Assembly: GCA_003254905.1 (NCBI GenBank)
Contig: QANU01073741.1
Span: 295,454-359,453, forward strand
DNA length: 64,000 nt
Origin: Nissolia schottii
Lineage: Eukaryota; Streptophyta; Magnoliopsida; Fabales; Fabaceae
Direction: 5' to 3'
Below the pieces are notes generated by a model. That model was not told the origin of the DNA, ran no database searches, and worked only from the letters and a program-made list of their open reading frames with translations. Positions 23,820 to 36,042 of the stretch are shown one piece after another (the first letter of the stretch is position 1; the number at the start of each line of letters is the position of its first letter). The position numbers and the translations under genes are program-made.

Positions 23820-25544
23820 CTAAACATCAATCCAGCTACATCCAGTCATTTTCCTCACCCCCTTGATCCCCATCATTCGCCTGACCTCATCAGCTTTTTC
23901 CAACATCCCATGTCGTGAATAGATATTAGAAAGAAGCACATAGTTTCCTGGATCATCTGGTTCCAACTCAAAAAGCCTCTCTGCAACCTCCCTGCCCATT
24001 TCGACGTTGCCATACTTTCCACATGCTCCAAGCAAAGCACCCCAAACTGATGACTCAGGCTTGATTGGCATTGATTCAATAAATTTCCATGCTTCATTCA
24101 ACCGACCAACACGACCAAGTAAGTCAACCATGCAAGCATAATGTTCAATCCCAGGTTTAATATTATGGATGTTACTCATGGAATTGAAGTACTTAAAACC
24201 ATCTTCAACCTGTCCAGTATGGCTACAAGCCGAGAGCACAGAAACAAAAGTAATGTATTCTGGCACAACCCCCTCTTCGAGCATGTCCTCAAACAACTCA
24301 ATTGCTTCATTTGCACAGCCGTGCTGGTGGCAAGCCGCTATCATAGCTGTCCAACAAACCACATTGCGATCCTCAGTTTCTTCAAATGCTTGATAAGCAT
24401 CAAACAAGTTCCCACATTTTCCATACATTATTATCAATGAACTGGAAACATGCACGTCTTGTGCATGACCAGTTTTTAATACCTGGTTATGGATCAAGGT
24501 GCCCTGAATCAACGCCGCAGCATTCGCAGAAGCATGAAGAACGGAGGAATATGAAGCCTCATCGGGCAAGATGCCTTCCCTTTTCATGGCCCGAAAATAG
24601 CTGACAGCCTCTTCAAAGTGGTCACTGTGGACACATCCCATGATCATCACATTCCAGGTAACAACATCTCTATCACCTGCAGCATAGAACAACATGGCCG
24701 CATCACCAAACAGTCTACATTTACAGTACATGTCAACCAGCGAGTTCTTCACATAAACCAACGAGTCCACCAAACCGCGCTTCACAACGCTCCCATGCAC
24801 CTGCCTCCCAAAATTCAAGTCAACCACTGCGGCGCAAGCGCTCAACACACTCGAAAAACTCACTTGATCAGGAGCAAGCGAAGCCTCGCGTAGAACCTCC
24901 CTGAAAACCCCAATAGCACGACGATACAGCTTGTTCTGGAGAAACCCAACAATCAGGGAGTTCCAAGACACAAGGTTTCTGTGGGGCATTTCGTCGAACA
25001 CCTTCTCTGCACAAACCATGCACGAACACTTAGCGTACATGCCAAGCAAGGCGCTGGCCACAAACAAATCGGTCTCAAACCCGTGTTTACAGATCAAGGA
25101 ATGCATCTGTTCACCGTGGGCAACTACCGCGGTGGCGGCGCATGACGGTAAAATCGCGGAGAAGGTGAAATCGTTGGGGTAAATGCCGGCGCGGCCCATG
25201 CGGTTAAAATAAGAGATGGCGAGGGAGGGGTGATTGAAGCGGGAGAGGTGGGTGATGAGCGTGGTGAAAGTGACGACGTTTACGGAGGCGTGCGGGGTCG
25301 TGTTGAAGAAGAGGAGGGAGTGCTTGATGGAGCCGCATTTGGCGTACAGGAGGAGGAGGTTGTTGAAGAGGACTGGGTGGGATGAGAATCTGGATGTGGT
25401 GATTTGTGCGTGGATCTGGGTGGCGTGTTTGGGGTTCTTGAATTGGGCGACGTTGCTGACGACAGAATTGAGGTGAGAGGCTGAGTAGTAAATTTGATGA
25501 TGATATTCATGGCTTCTTCTTCTTCTGGCATGCTCTTCTGGCAT
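23820..25544 (-). CDS. PLS-class pentatricopeptide repeat protein, E type, intronless (574 aa)
   Basis: PLS-class PPR proteins bind organellar RNA base by base, mostly as site factors for C-to-U editing in plastids or mitochondria. The protein has back-to-back PPR motifs from about residue 58 to 480 with the usual P, L and S signatures (NNLLLLYAKCG, SALLGMYAKC, VVTWNVMIMGC, SSLIIMYGKCGN, YACMVDLLGRVGRLNEA). The E domain follows from about 490 (VWGALLGACGKYGNVEMG, then NYVLLSNIYSRHGMLEKADE) to the end, GCSWIDV. The Arg/His-rich N-terminus (MPEEHARRRRSHEYHH) may be part of an organelle-targeting peptide, but is not decisive. There are no introns, as usual for the family. The stop cuts the E+ region, whose code continues in frame downstream. 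The exact orthologue and RNA target cannot be told from here. Confidence 0.9.
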   Translation of the reverse strand: MPEEHARRRRSHEYHHQIYYSASHLNSVVSNVAQFKNPKHATQIHAQITTSRFSSHPVLFNNLLLLYAKCGSIKHSLLFFNTTPHASVNVVTFTTLITHLSRFNHPSLAISYFNRMGRAGIYPNDFTFSAILPSCAATAVVAHGEQMHSLICKHGFETDLFVASALLGMYAKCSCMVCAEKVFDEMPHRNLVSWNSLIVGFLQNKLYRRAIGVFREVLREASLAPDQVSFSSVLSACAAVVDLNFGRQVHGSVVKRGLVDSLVYVKNSLVDMYCKCRLFGDAAMLFYAAGDRDVVTWNVMIMGCVHSDHFEEAVSYFRAMKREGILPDEASYSSVLHASANAAALIQGTLIHNQVLKTGHAQDVHVSSSLIIMYGKCGNLFDAYQAFEETEDRNVVCWTAMIAACHQHGCANEAIELFEDMLEEGVVPEYITFVSVLSACSHTGQVEDGFKYFNSMSNIHNIKPGIEHYACMVDLLGRVGRLNEAWKFIESMPIKPESSVWGALLGACGKYGNVEMGREVAERLFELEPDDPGNYVLLSNIYSRHGMLEKADEVRRMMGIKGVRKMTGCSWIDV

Positions 25545-27039
25545 GCTTTATTAGGGGGAACGCAAATTTCATAATACTATGCTCAAGAATCAACCCCGCT
25601 TCTCTGTTTTTTCATGCAAATGCCACATTCGTTGATCGGTTAGTGGAAATCCTTTATTGGGCCGGGCCTTAAAAATTAGGAATGTGATTTGGGCTAAGAA
25701 GCGCCCAAGATGTGAGGTCCACATTGCCGCTCCTACCTCCTTGTACTTCTTCTTTTGCTTTAATATCTGGATAAACACTTCCGCATATTATATTAAGAGA
25801 TAAAATATAAAGTAAAATGTATAAATTGATATTTAAGCTCATGAGTTAGGTCTTTTAAATATTTCGGGAGAATACTTTAGTTATTTTCTTAAATTTTTAT
25901 TTGCACACACATTAGTTACTCAACAAAAAAAAAAAGCTTTCAATTGATTTTTGAAGGTTTCCAATTGATCTTTAAATGCTTTAAATGTTATCTTCAGTAA
26001 TTCTTGAACATTTTAAACAATAAAGTTAACCATAATAATGTTTAAAATGTTGAGAGATTAATTGGAGACTATTTTTGTCAATGAATCATTGAGAGTACAA
26101 GTATTGGCTAAAAATTTAGAGACTAATTAGGACCTTTCCCTTATATTATTTTGATTAATTAACTAATTGCCCTAAAGAAAGAGAGTGAAAATGAAAGAGT
26201 TGTTTTACAGCATGGCATCATGTGAATTGGACGTGTCGGCCACATGTGGTGGGTTGCTAAATAGATCATACGCTGCTTTCTTAGGGCAACTTTATTCTAC
26301 TATGCTTTACACGTTACGAAATAAAATAAAATAAAGAAAAGGAGAAAATTCTAAAATCTAATTTAATAAAGATAAACAAAGAAGTGATTATGTGTGGACA
26401 CGCATGTGAAGTGAGGTCCATTGACCTTAAAATCTTAATGATGGCTTCATGAGGGTTAAGCATTGAACTTGATAAAGAAGAAACGAATACGAAGGAGCTG
26501 GCAGGCACACGTGATAGGCCGGTTGCAAACATAATGTGGGGGAGGGGCGACGTTACATTCCAGCCTGAGTGCATGCATTGTTAACCTCTCAGTAAAAGTT
26601 GAAGAGTTATAACTTTTAAACAATTTTAAAAATGATGATAGTATGACAATCATATATTCCATTATTTTTACATGGAAAAATTATATCATTACTCTTAATC
26701 TTTTACTTAGAGGATGTATTTTTTAAGTCACTAGGATTGGCCCTAGGTTCAAATCCGTTATCATCAACACAATATCAAATAATTATGTAACGACAAGAGG
26801 TTAAAGATTTAATTCAACACGAAGCAAATCATTTAAAACTAACCAAATGATTTAAACTTAAAAGTGGTTGTATCGGCCAAAAAAAATTAGAGATAGTTAC
26901 AACAAATCAGATAAACGAATCAAAAACAGAATTTCAATTTTTGAATTATGAACTGGGAGTCTGTAGTATTACTCAAATCAAAATATGTACATGCTTATGA
27001 AATAAATTAAATTAAGATTAAAGATTGATTTGATATATG
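25545..27039. other. intergenic region between PPR and RCI2-like genes
   Basis: AT-rich spacer including the PPR promoter side. A tRNA T-loop-like word (AGGTTCAAATCC near 26750) hints at a worn tRNA-derived SINE but is not enough for a call. No gene is recognisable. Confidence 0.5.
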
Positions 27040-27237
27040 TGTTAAGAATAAATCTAGAATATTAAATCTAGCTTGATTTGATATTGTAAGATCTTGTAAT
27101 TGATTATGATTTATTTTTGGCCGTTAGGTTTTCAGTCTATAAATAGGCTCAGATAATAAAATTATTATTTTTCTGTTATCTATATTTCTCCTGTATTTTT
27201 TGTGTCCTATTTATCTGTTTTTTCGCGATGTTTAACA
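27040..27237 (+). mobile_element. solo LTR, 198 bp, Ty1/copia-like
   Basis: It starts TGTTAAGAATAAA, ends GATGTTTAACA, and is flanked by a perfect 5-bp target duplication ATATG (27035-27039 and 27238-27242). Inside are TATAAATAGG and an AATAAAA signal in the order expected of an LTR. There is no internal region or second LTR, so it is a fossil solo LTR. The TGTTA...TAACA ends favour Ty1/copia, though a TRIM element is possible. It lies about 200 bp upstream of the RCI2-like start codon. The perfect duplication suggests modest age. Confidence 0.75.
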
Positions 27238-27333
27238 ATATGTATTCTTACAATCTTTACCGATTAATGCATTGATGGCACACGTGGTTCGCCAGCGGAT
27301 GTGATCTACACACCTCTGCATTGCCTATGAATG

Positions 27334-27340
27334 TATAAAT
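27334..27340 (+). promoter_or_regulatory. TATA box of the first RCI2-like gene
   Basis: TATAAAT lies 104 bases upstream of the ATG. The second copy has the same context (GCCTAT...TATAAATAG.CAGCATCCACCTTC), so promoter and leader were duplicated with the gene. Confidence 0.6.
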
Positions 27341-27443
27341 AGGCAGCATCCACCTTCACAGCCAGTAGCAGCATCAAATTCTTAAAGCTCCTTTTGCAAA
27401 ATTCAGTAGCAGTTGCAAACTAGTCTGAAATTAAGAGACAAAA

Positions 27444-27785
27444 ATGGTGGACTCCAGCACAGCCAACTGCATAGACATCCTCCTCGCCATCCTCCTCCCT
27501 CCCCTTGGGGTCTTCCTCAAATTTGGCTGCAAGGTATATATATAATTAATTAATATAATTATATTTATACACGCACATTGCTTTTAATTTGTTGCTAATA
27601 TGTGTGTGTGTGTGTGATTGTGATCCTCATTTTTTTTTCCTTTTTGTTATTTCCTTTTTCATATACTCGCGTGGTTGGTGATCTGTGCGTTGTATATGTA
27701 GGTGGAGTTCTGGATCTGTTTGGTGCTCACCATTTTTGGATACATCCCCGGAATCATTTATGCTATCTATGCTATCACCAAGTGA
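27444..27785 (+). CDS. RCI2/PMP3-family small hydrophobic membrane protein, copy 1 (57 aa)
   Basis: Small plasma-membrane proteolipid of the PMP3/RCI2 family; in yeast and Arabidopsis it affects membrane potential and salt or cold tolerance. Exon 1 is 27444-27533 and exon 2 is 27702-27785, with a phase-0 GT-AG intron of 168 bp containing a GT run. The product has the two family transmembrane segments: residues about 11-27 (ILLAILLPPLGVFLKFG) and about 33-52 (FWICLVLTIFGYIPGIIYAI). It ends AITK, and the length is the family norm. The Met-Val-Asp-Ser start is slightly longer than in copy 2. It was missed as an open frame because both exons are short. Confidence 0.95.
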
Positions 27786-30087
27786 CTTCATGGTCAAAAG
27801 TTTTTTTTCCTCTTTTAATATTTTTTTTAATCCTCAGGGACCCAGTATATCAGTGTGATCAGTATTCCTTTTAATTGTGTGTTAAATTACTTTCATATTT
27901 TGTGTTATGTAACGGTGTTTTAATGTATTCGATTGATATGTTCAAATGTTCTTCTACTACTATTTGTCCCTTTCAAATTATAAATTAAATTCGATTTATT
28001 CAATTAACCTTGTTAATTATATCCCCTTTTTATATCTTTTTAAGAGCAATTTTTTTTAAGCAATAAGAGATTCTGCATGAATTCAAGCTAACCCCGCACG
28101 TTGGTTGGTCACAAATTTTATTGACACATAAAAATATATTAAATATTTTATATATTTAAAAAAAATCAAATTTTTTAAAAATAATAATAATTTAATATAA
28201 TAAAAATATTAAAATATTATTATAAATATTTAATTTTATGTAAGTGTTGTGCTCATGCATGTCATATCCAAGTATCTCTGTTGGGGTTTCTTTTAGGTAT
28301 TAATCGTACGAGCAAGCCCAACCCTGAGCTGGCCACTGTCATTTGCAAAACAAAATACAAACGCTGACGTCTCAATTTTGTTTTCAACTTTCTTTTTTCT
28401 TTTAAAATAAAATTTGTTACACATTCGAGTACAGGTCGCTCTCCCCCTTATTGTTGTCGGTAAGTGTAGTATTTTAAAGAGTTTACGCTAACGGGATCAA
28501 TTTTATATTATCATTAAATTTTTTCATATAAATTAAAAGAGTAATGTTATATTTTTATATTAAATCTTCCTAATAATTTTTTATATTTGATCTTTTTTAA
28601 AAGTAAAATAGAACAAAAATATCAAATCTCATTTATAAAAATTGTTAAAAAGATTAACGAGAGGATAAAGTATTTATCAAATAAAAGCAGTTGACTCACT
28701 TATTTATTATTTAAAAAGTTGTACATATAAAATAATTTAATAAAATAATAGTGTAAAAAGCGAACGATATTTTAATTTGTAAACATTAGTATGCTACCTT
28801 GCTTTCAGAATTCAGCAGAAAAACTGCATACCTTACTCTTGGATATGTAGTAATTGCTCTATATATATGCTGAATATAAAATTTTCGACACGCTTTACAA
28901 AGTTAGAGTATTGTTTGTATTATGCATTAAAAAAAAAACAAATGAGTGTCAGTCTTGTATTATCAACTATAATATTGTGTAATTATATAAATAAATTCAC
29001 TAATGCTTCATCTTGTTCCTCATAAGAATAGTTTTAGATTCATCAATTATTGTGAATAGAGAAAATTAAAAGAGCTTTATCTCATAACTAGCCGCTTAAG
29101 ATGGTTTTTATTTTTTGAGTTGGTATATAATGAATCTTAGAAACAAAATCATGTTTTTTTTAATTTAAATATTCTTTTAGTTAAAACAATAATTATATGA
29201 TGATAAAAACAAAACAATTTTAAAGATCAATTGATGCTGTTAACACCACTTTAGAAGTGAAAAGGGAAGTTACAAAATTGATTCTAATGGTACAGTGATG
29301 AGGTGATGGAAAAATAGATTTCGGATAAAAGTGGAATAAAAGTTTGTGCATCAAAAATACTTGTTTTAAATAATTCCTTTTATTGTAATGTAGATTATTC
29401 GAATTCAACTTGAACTAAAACATATAATTAATCCGAATAAACGGGTATCGGAAAGAATGGACAGAGAAGATAATAACAGAAAAAATATATTGATGTATAG
29501 TATAATTATAATAGTAGTGTCATCAATAATTTGTTTAACATGTTAACTTGATTCGAAGTTATTTTTGGTCGATTGAGAATCGATGACTTAAAATCGACGA
29601 ACTTAGAATGTTTGTATGGTCTATTATCAGTATAAAATATTTTAAATTTGACTTGGTCAAAAAACTTACATAAAATTAAAAAACTCAAGCATAAAAAAAA
29701 TAAATTAGAAAATCCTAAAGAGTACTCATCTCATCCACATGGCAACCCAAACCTCCTGATTAATCAGCGATTTGATTGACAATCCGACAAGTTAACTCAA
29801 AGTGGGTCACCTCATTAAAAATTATACAACTCAACTCATTCGAATCATCATTAAATTCGTCAGGGTATGACTCGAATACACCCTATTGACATCTATTTAT
29901 ATACCAAATACAATAAATAACCAAATTAAGATATAATCGTAAAAATCAATCTACATCTATATAAATCAGTTTAAAATCAATCACAGATGTAGTAATATCT
30001 TTCTTTATTCTTAATATATTTTAACAATCATAAAAATATCTTTGTGATTACAAATTACAAATCCAGCCCTTCAATTAATCCTTTGCC
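27786..30087. other. spacer between the two RCI2-like genes
   Basis: It starts with the 3' UTR of copy 1 (to about 27985) and continues as AT-rich spacer. At 29740-29890 the sequence reads like the end of a DNA transposon (GGGTATGACTCGAATACACC, then CTATTGACATCTA), but its other end was not found. No gene. Confidence 0.5.
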
Positions 30088-30096
30088 TATATAAAT
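30088..30096 (+). promoter_or_regulatory. TATA box of the second RCI2-like gene
   Basis: TATATAAAT lies 110 bases upstream of the ATG, followed by a leader closely similar to that of copy 1. Confidence 0.6.
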
Positions 30097-30205
30097 AGCC
30101 AGCATCCACCTTCCCAGCTAGCAGTATCAAATTCGTAAAGCTCCTTTTTCAAAATTCTCGCAACCTACTTTGAAATTAAGGGAAAAAAAGGAGGAGGAAG
30201 AAAAC

Positions 30206-30727
30206 ATGGGCACAGCCACCTGCATAGATATCCTCCTCGCTATCATCCTCCCTCCTCTTGGAGTCTTCCTCAAATTTGGCTGCAAGGTACATATGTCCCG
30301 TTTTTGTTACTGTTTCGGTCAAGTTTAAGAGAGTTCAATTAATTCGTCAATTGAAAAGTATGACCGTGCAAAAGTTTGATTAAAGGCTTAAGTTTCATGA
30401 GTGCTTAGACTAGAGTTATTTCGACGAGGAAAATAAATAAATAAATAAATAAATAGCCAGTCCAGAGAAGTGATTTTGCATATAATACGGTTAGACTTTC
30501 TAATTGGCCAATCAAACTCTTTTAAGCTTCGCCGGCGAAACAGTTGCTAATTAAGATACCCTCCTCCTTCCTTTTGTTATTTCATTTTATATGTGTGTGT
30601 GTGTGTGTAATTTATACTATTTAATGGCCTGTGTTTTATGCAGGTGGAGTTCTGGCTCTGTCTGGTGCTCACCATTTTAGGATATATCCCTGGAATCCTT
30701 TATGCTATCTATGCTATCACCAAGTGA
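30206..30727 (+). CDS. RCI2/PMP3-family small hydrophobic membrane protein, copy 2 (54 aa)
   Basis: Tandem paralogue of the gene at 27444. Exon 1 is 30206-30286 and exon 2 is 30644-30727, with a phase-0 intron of 357 bp at the same codon as in copy 1 and again with a GT run near its 3' end. The product begins MGTATCIDILLAIILPPLG and ends ILYAIYAITK. Differences from copy 1 are conservative (I to L, F to L) apart from three fewer residues at the N-terminus. Both transmembrane segments are intact, so both copies look functional. The intron is twice as long and carries an AAAT repeat near 30431. Confidence 0.95.
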
Positions 30728-32701
30728 TCCATATATGAGCTTTGGTAATTCCGTAATTATTTTGCACCTTTTATCCTGTTCTATCTATTTTTGGTTCTAT
30801 TTGTTGGATTTGCTTTTTAATTGAGAAAATTATCATAGAATTGTTCTTTCGTTTTTAATTTTGAATGATACTCGTTATGTTGAAGATCAGAAGATGGTTT
30901 TATTCGATATTTATATATGTCTTCATTTTTGTACATTATTATTATTATTATTCGCTAATTCATACCAATTTTATTTTACACAATAAATTATTAGATTTAT
31001 CTTTATAGGAAGTGTGCCTAGTCATGTATTGTAAGGAATATCAAGGGGGAGGGAATATGATTTCAATAACACGTGAAGGAGAGGAGATTTAGTGTGTACA
31101 ATGAAATTTATATATAAATTATATAAATAGCATTTTGTGATTTCCTATAACCATAAGCTTAAATGCTTAATTGTAATTTGGACAAAGAAGGGATGTGAAA
31201 GGAACACGTGGGCCTCACCAACACTAATTTGATTCTAACCTCTTGCTAAATAATTGTGATTAGTTGAATAGTACTTGTCTACTACTACTTTCTTTGCTTC
31301 GTCTCACTTCCTATTTCTCTTTCCTTTAACAACAAATGAGATGGGACATTTTACTTGCTATGAAATTGAGAATCAATTCGTTTTGTTGCCATGCAGGTGA
31401 GCAATGGACAGGTGTCAAGGGCGTTTGACCAGGAACATTTGTCAGGTGTTGGTGTTTGCCTATAGCCGTTTGATCTTTTTGATTTGATGGACACAAGTTT
31501 ATTTTTTCTCTTATTTTTTTTTCATCCACAGGAAGGTTCCTTTTTAATGTTGTGTTAAATTACTTTTCTATTTTGTGCTATGTAACAATGTTTTAATATA
31601 TTCATTTCATGTTCAAATGTTATCCTATACTATACTGCTACTTACTTTCAAATTAGTATCTTGGCTTGGACCATGGGTATGGTTTTTGGTCATGCCCCCA
31701 CGCCACCATAGCCCATGGGTCAGGGTCGGCCACCGCTATATACTACTACAATCAGACAAAATACTATACAATATTTTATATAATAGCTTTAAATCTAATT
31801 TTGTCACCTACTACTTCTAGCTAGTGCTATCGCCGATGAAGTTGGTGAGCCATAATTAAAAGGATAATAACAAACATTGTAGTTTCCGATACATAGATGG
31901 AGCCTTTTGTTGAACAATTTTGTCATTTGAACATGTGCAAAAGCGTAAATACATTATAACTCTTCTCATAATTTGATAAAGTGTTTATGTATTTTCATAT
32001 ATTTAAGGATTTTTTTTAATCAGCAATCAATAATCGAACTTGAAGATGTTAACGTGCAGATTGCGTTGCCTCGGTCGAAATTTAACGACTAGTATGAGAC
32101 ATGAATGAATGAATGCCCACGAAACATCTGCCATCTGTAGGTTAGCGACGGAGATAGGTACTTGCGTATCAAACTGAGATTTACATATTTTATTAGTATG
32201 TAGATTTCATGAAAATAAATAATATCATGAAATTATGCCCTCACTCGTTTATAATAAAGTTACAGAGACCAGTACCAATCAACTGTTAGCACGGGCAACG
32301 AAAATTTGTTATTAATTTGTAAACCTTCAATGACACGGAAGCATAATATCCATACATGGCAGGATATGCACATCATTAGTGACAATATTATATTCAACTT
32401 GGCCTAAACTCTCTAATTACATAATTACTTCTGATGTTACAAAAATTTGGGAATACAGATAGAATTCTCCAATCGCGGAAACCATGGCACGATAGTATAT
32501 GTACGTGTCTTACGAAGTTTCTTTCATTCACTGCATAAAAAATTGACACCAGTGAAAGTTACCATATGCATATTTCAGGGAAGATCGATTGGATAATGAC
32601 AGAAAAAAAAAAACTGAACTTCAGTAGTTAAACTAACTATCATAACAGAACAACCGAGACAAGTCATCAATAAAATAACTAACGTTTCAATCAATGCTAT
32701 T
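30728..32701. other. intergenic region after the RCI2-like pair
   Basis: It contains the 3' UTR of copy 2, an ATT run near 30938-30955, and a displaced copy of RCI2-like 3' UTR sequence at 31489-31655. No further gene is recognisable. The short open frames at 31326-31820 have no domain. Confidence 0.5.
31489..31655 (+). pseudogene. orphan fragment of an RCI2-like 3' UTR
   Basis: The stretch matches the 3' UTR of copy 1 (about 27795-27980), including GTGTTAAATTACTTT, ATTTTGTG.TATGTAAC and ATGTTCAAATGTT in the same order. No coding part accompanies it. It is either what is left of a third tandem copy or the original end of copy 2, pushed away by an insertion of about 750 bp. Confidence 0.6.
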
Positions 32702-35700
32702 TAGTGCCGTCAAAATAGGCTAGTTTGGCCCATTCGAGTCAAGCTATTATTGGATTAGATTTCACACTAAGTTATGTTATTTTTGAACTAATAAAATGTA
32801 GTCTATTTTACAATAAGTCATTTTCAGATTAGTCCAAGCTAGTATTTGGACTTCTGTTTTTTTTTTTTTTTTTGCTTTGTCCTTCTGATTTAAAGTTATT
32901 AAAGTTTAAGAGTTATGTTATGTAATATGTATAATTACTTTGAGATGCTCAAGATGTAAGATCCTGAAGTAGCTTGGAGAAATTATACATTATAACCAAG
33001 AATATCAATGGCTAAAAGAAACAGCACCGCAATTTCAAATTACTACTATTAGAAAAACATTTTATACCCATGAATATTTTGGACAGATTTTATGTTCAAA
33101 TCTGTCACTAATGGTCTAAATCAACTCTGGTCATTAAGCAAGTCAAAGTTACTAGCGGATATATTCGTTAGTAATTATTTTTTTTAAAAAATGGACAAGA
33201 CATTACCGACAAATGTATTTGTCGATAATTATCAATTAAAAAAAATATAAATAAACATGACATTATTGATGATTATATTCACCGATAATTTATCAAATTA
33301 ACAAAATATTTAATTAAAAGATAAATTATACTTAAAGAAAAATGACATTTTCTTTTGTTTACGTTACTAAACTTTTTTTCTACAAAATACGTTAAAATAA
33401 TTAATGATATTTAACTATGTTTTAACTTAATATTATTTTTAATTATGTCAATTTAAATATATTTTTTTATTGAAATAAGAACTTATTTGAATGTGTCTCT
33501 ATATAATCACTTTTTCATATATACGTTACTTTTTGTAAATAAATATCAACTACAATCACTTACATATCAAAACATAAATATGATATATATAAAGAGATAT
33601 ATAGATATAACTATTACTGTCACACCCCAACTCGGGTTATGACCGGCACGCAAGGAACTAGTTCCCTTACGGAAGCCTCTAAGGAGCTTTTTTCGTAAAA
33701 ATGTACACATTAACTTTAATTAAAACAAATAAAACTTTCATTTATTGAATAAACATAAACTCTTTTATATTAAACATAAATATACATGATAAAATACGCT
33801 ACTGGTCTAAAGATCCTGCCTGTATACAATTGGAACACTTTAGAATAACTTGATTAAAAAATAAAAATAAGACTAACAATTCCTATAGGTAGCTTTACCT
33901 CAAGGTGAACTGCTGACTCTTGGATTCTGACGTCTCTGACCATAAACCTCATGCTCTGCTACGCCATTTCGTAACCTGTAACTAGAGGGGGAGGTTGAGG
34001 GGTGAGAAATTTAGGAAGAGTCTCAGAGAATGGTTGTCCACAGAGTGACACGGGACACTTCGAAAAAACATATGACATGCAGATGCAATGCATAATTATA
34101 TAACAATCATGAAAACGTTCATATAATGATAATAATAAAAATCTTAAAAACATTTAAGAACATAAGCAAGTAGAGAGTTCTTTAGATAGACATTCCAAGC
34201 ATTACGATTTAGTTGTTCCTGAAATGTCCGGACTTTACGGTCTTGCCCCTAATCTACATGATACATGACATCGGACATCACAGGCTATCATGTCTGGGTT
34301 TTACGGTCTTGTCCCTAAATCTACATGCATCCTATTCTACTTTACGATCGTACTAGGTATACCAAGATCAACGTAGGCTGTCGTTGACTTATAGATCTAT
34401 CATAGATGTACTCCCATGAAAACAGTTTTAAATACATAATATGATAACATAATCCTTTGATAGCATAACATGACTTAATATTTATTAAATGTTTTATCTT
34501 GGAAAAATAAAGGTAGACTAAGATCCCATGCTTAGGGAGGTTCTCAGGTAATAAGGTATGTCGTAATGGACAACTTAAATATCAAGTCTTATCCTTAGCC
34601 AGAACTTTTCCTTCACATAAATCTTCTCCCACCACAATCTTTCTTTAACCATCATCTTTTGTTAAAATGAATATTATTCATACACATGCAACATGACTTT
34701 ATGTAATGCAATAAAACATGTGGTCCTATGTAGTTCTAAAATAATATCATGATTTTCAAAAATAGTTTCATAAATATTTACTTTATAATTAAAGAGTTTC
34801 TAAATAAATAATCATACGAAAATAACTAATTAAATAAAATAATTCTTAATAAATACAAACTTCATAAATACGTAAAATAAAATGCTAAGTTCTACCTCTG
34901 AAGATTTTATAAAACATGTATAAATAAAATAATGTTAAAATAAATAAATAACTTTAAAAATAACTACATGGTTTAAAATAGACCGTGAAGAAAGTTACTC
35001 ACCTTAACATGGCTGACGGCTAAGGAGCACTAAGTTGGGAACTCCTGACACATCATACGTAGAGGTACTACTTCCCCACGAAGAAATTAAAGATAATTAG
35101 AGCAAAAAATTTCACAAGAGTGTGACCTCTTAAGCTCTAGAGTGTATTAGTAAGTCTAAACACTCATGAGAAGTCTCTATGTATAGGAGGAGGAGACCCC
35201 CTTCTATCGCTCTAAACGAGGTGAGACTGATTCCCGAAGTGCTACAACACTCTCTGGGCACTGCAATGCACCAAGGGTGCTGCAACGAGTTGGCTCCCTG
35301 GCTTGCACCTCGCGCGAGATGGCTACATGTCACGCGCGAGACGTTCCTCTTTTTTTTTTTTTCTTTCTAAGGGTGTCACAATTGCAATATGGAACATGTT
35401 AACATCTTCAACAACTTACATTATAAATATTAGTAGGATTGCAAACACTTTGTGCCTACCAACATAAACACATACTATTCTATGTAATGTAAGTTGTTGT
35501 GGTTATGTGGCAGTTACTCCATCTTTCCTACTAACGTGCCCATAATTGTATTTCATTTACAAAAAAAACAAAAGCCATTGAAAGCAGTTTAAGAGGGAGT
35601 TGAAACGTGGTATTTGAATAACTTGAAATTACAGTTGTATCCAATTAAAGTAATTAAACAAATAATTATTAGTGTAAAAATTAATTATTACATGACTAAA

Positions 35701-36042
35701 CTTGGAAAAAAAAATTGTGATCAACAGAAACGGTTACACTTGCCAAGGCCTTTATATAATAGTATAGAGTACTACGTACCAACATATTTAACATTCATAA
35801 ATTGTGATATTGACAACTACTTATGTTCTTGACAGTAATGTATGATTAATTTTAAATTGTGATATAAATTACAAATAAATAAATTATAATTTCTGTTTTT
35901 GAGTTGTCGGGCCGGCCCATGTCGGCTTAGGCCAATTCGGACCGAGTTGAGTAAGATAAATTTCTCTTTTTTAGTCTAATTTTTCACCTCAGTCTGCTCA
36001 TTTTGTCAAGTTATTCGGGCTTATCCCATTTCGACGGCTCTA
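32702..36042. mobile_element. non-autonomous hAT-type DNA transposon, 3.34 kb with a nested LTR
   Basis: The left end TAGTGCCGTCAAAATAGG and the right end (reverse complement) TAGAGCCGTCGAAATGGG are terminal inverted repeats. They are flanked by 8-bp duplications ATGCTATT and ATGCTAAT (one mismatch), the length typical of hAT. GCC/GGCC words cluster near both ends as subterminal motifs. No transposase frame is present. Without the nested LTR and its duplication the element is about 1.57 kb, so it was moved by another element's transposase. Confidence 0.75.
33618..35380 (-). mobile_element. solo LTR, 1.76 kb, probably Ty3/gypsy, nested in the hAT element
   Basis: It starts TGTCACACCCCAACTC, ends AAGGGTGTCACA, and is flanked by ATTAC and ATTGC, a 5-bp target duplication with one mismatch. 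There is no internal region, so it is a fossil. A TATA-like word and CG-rich TCTCGCGCG words near the right end suggest the original transcription ran on the minus strand. The TG-ACACCC...GGGTGT-CA ends match long gypsy LTRs of chromovirus type. It is younger than the hAT element it sits in. Confidence 0.75.

Noticed and set aside
26715-26840. T-loop-like word AGGTTCAAATCC suggesting a tRNA or SINE
   Set aside because: No A box at the right distance and no cloverleaf could be drawn.
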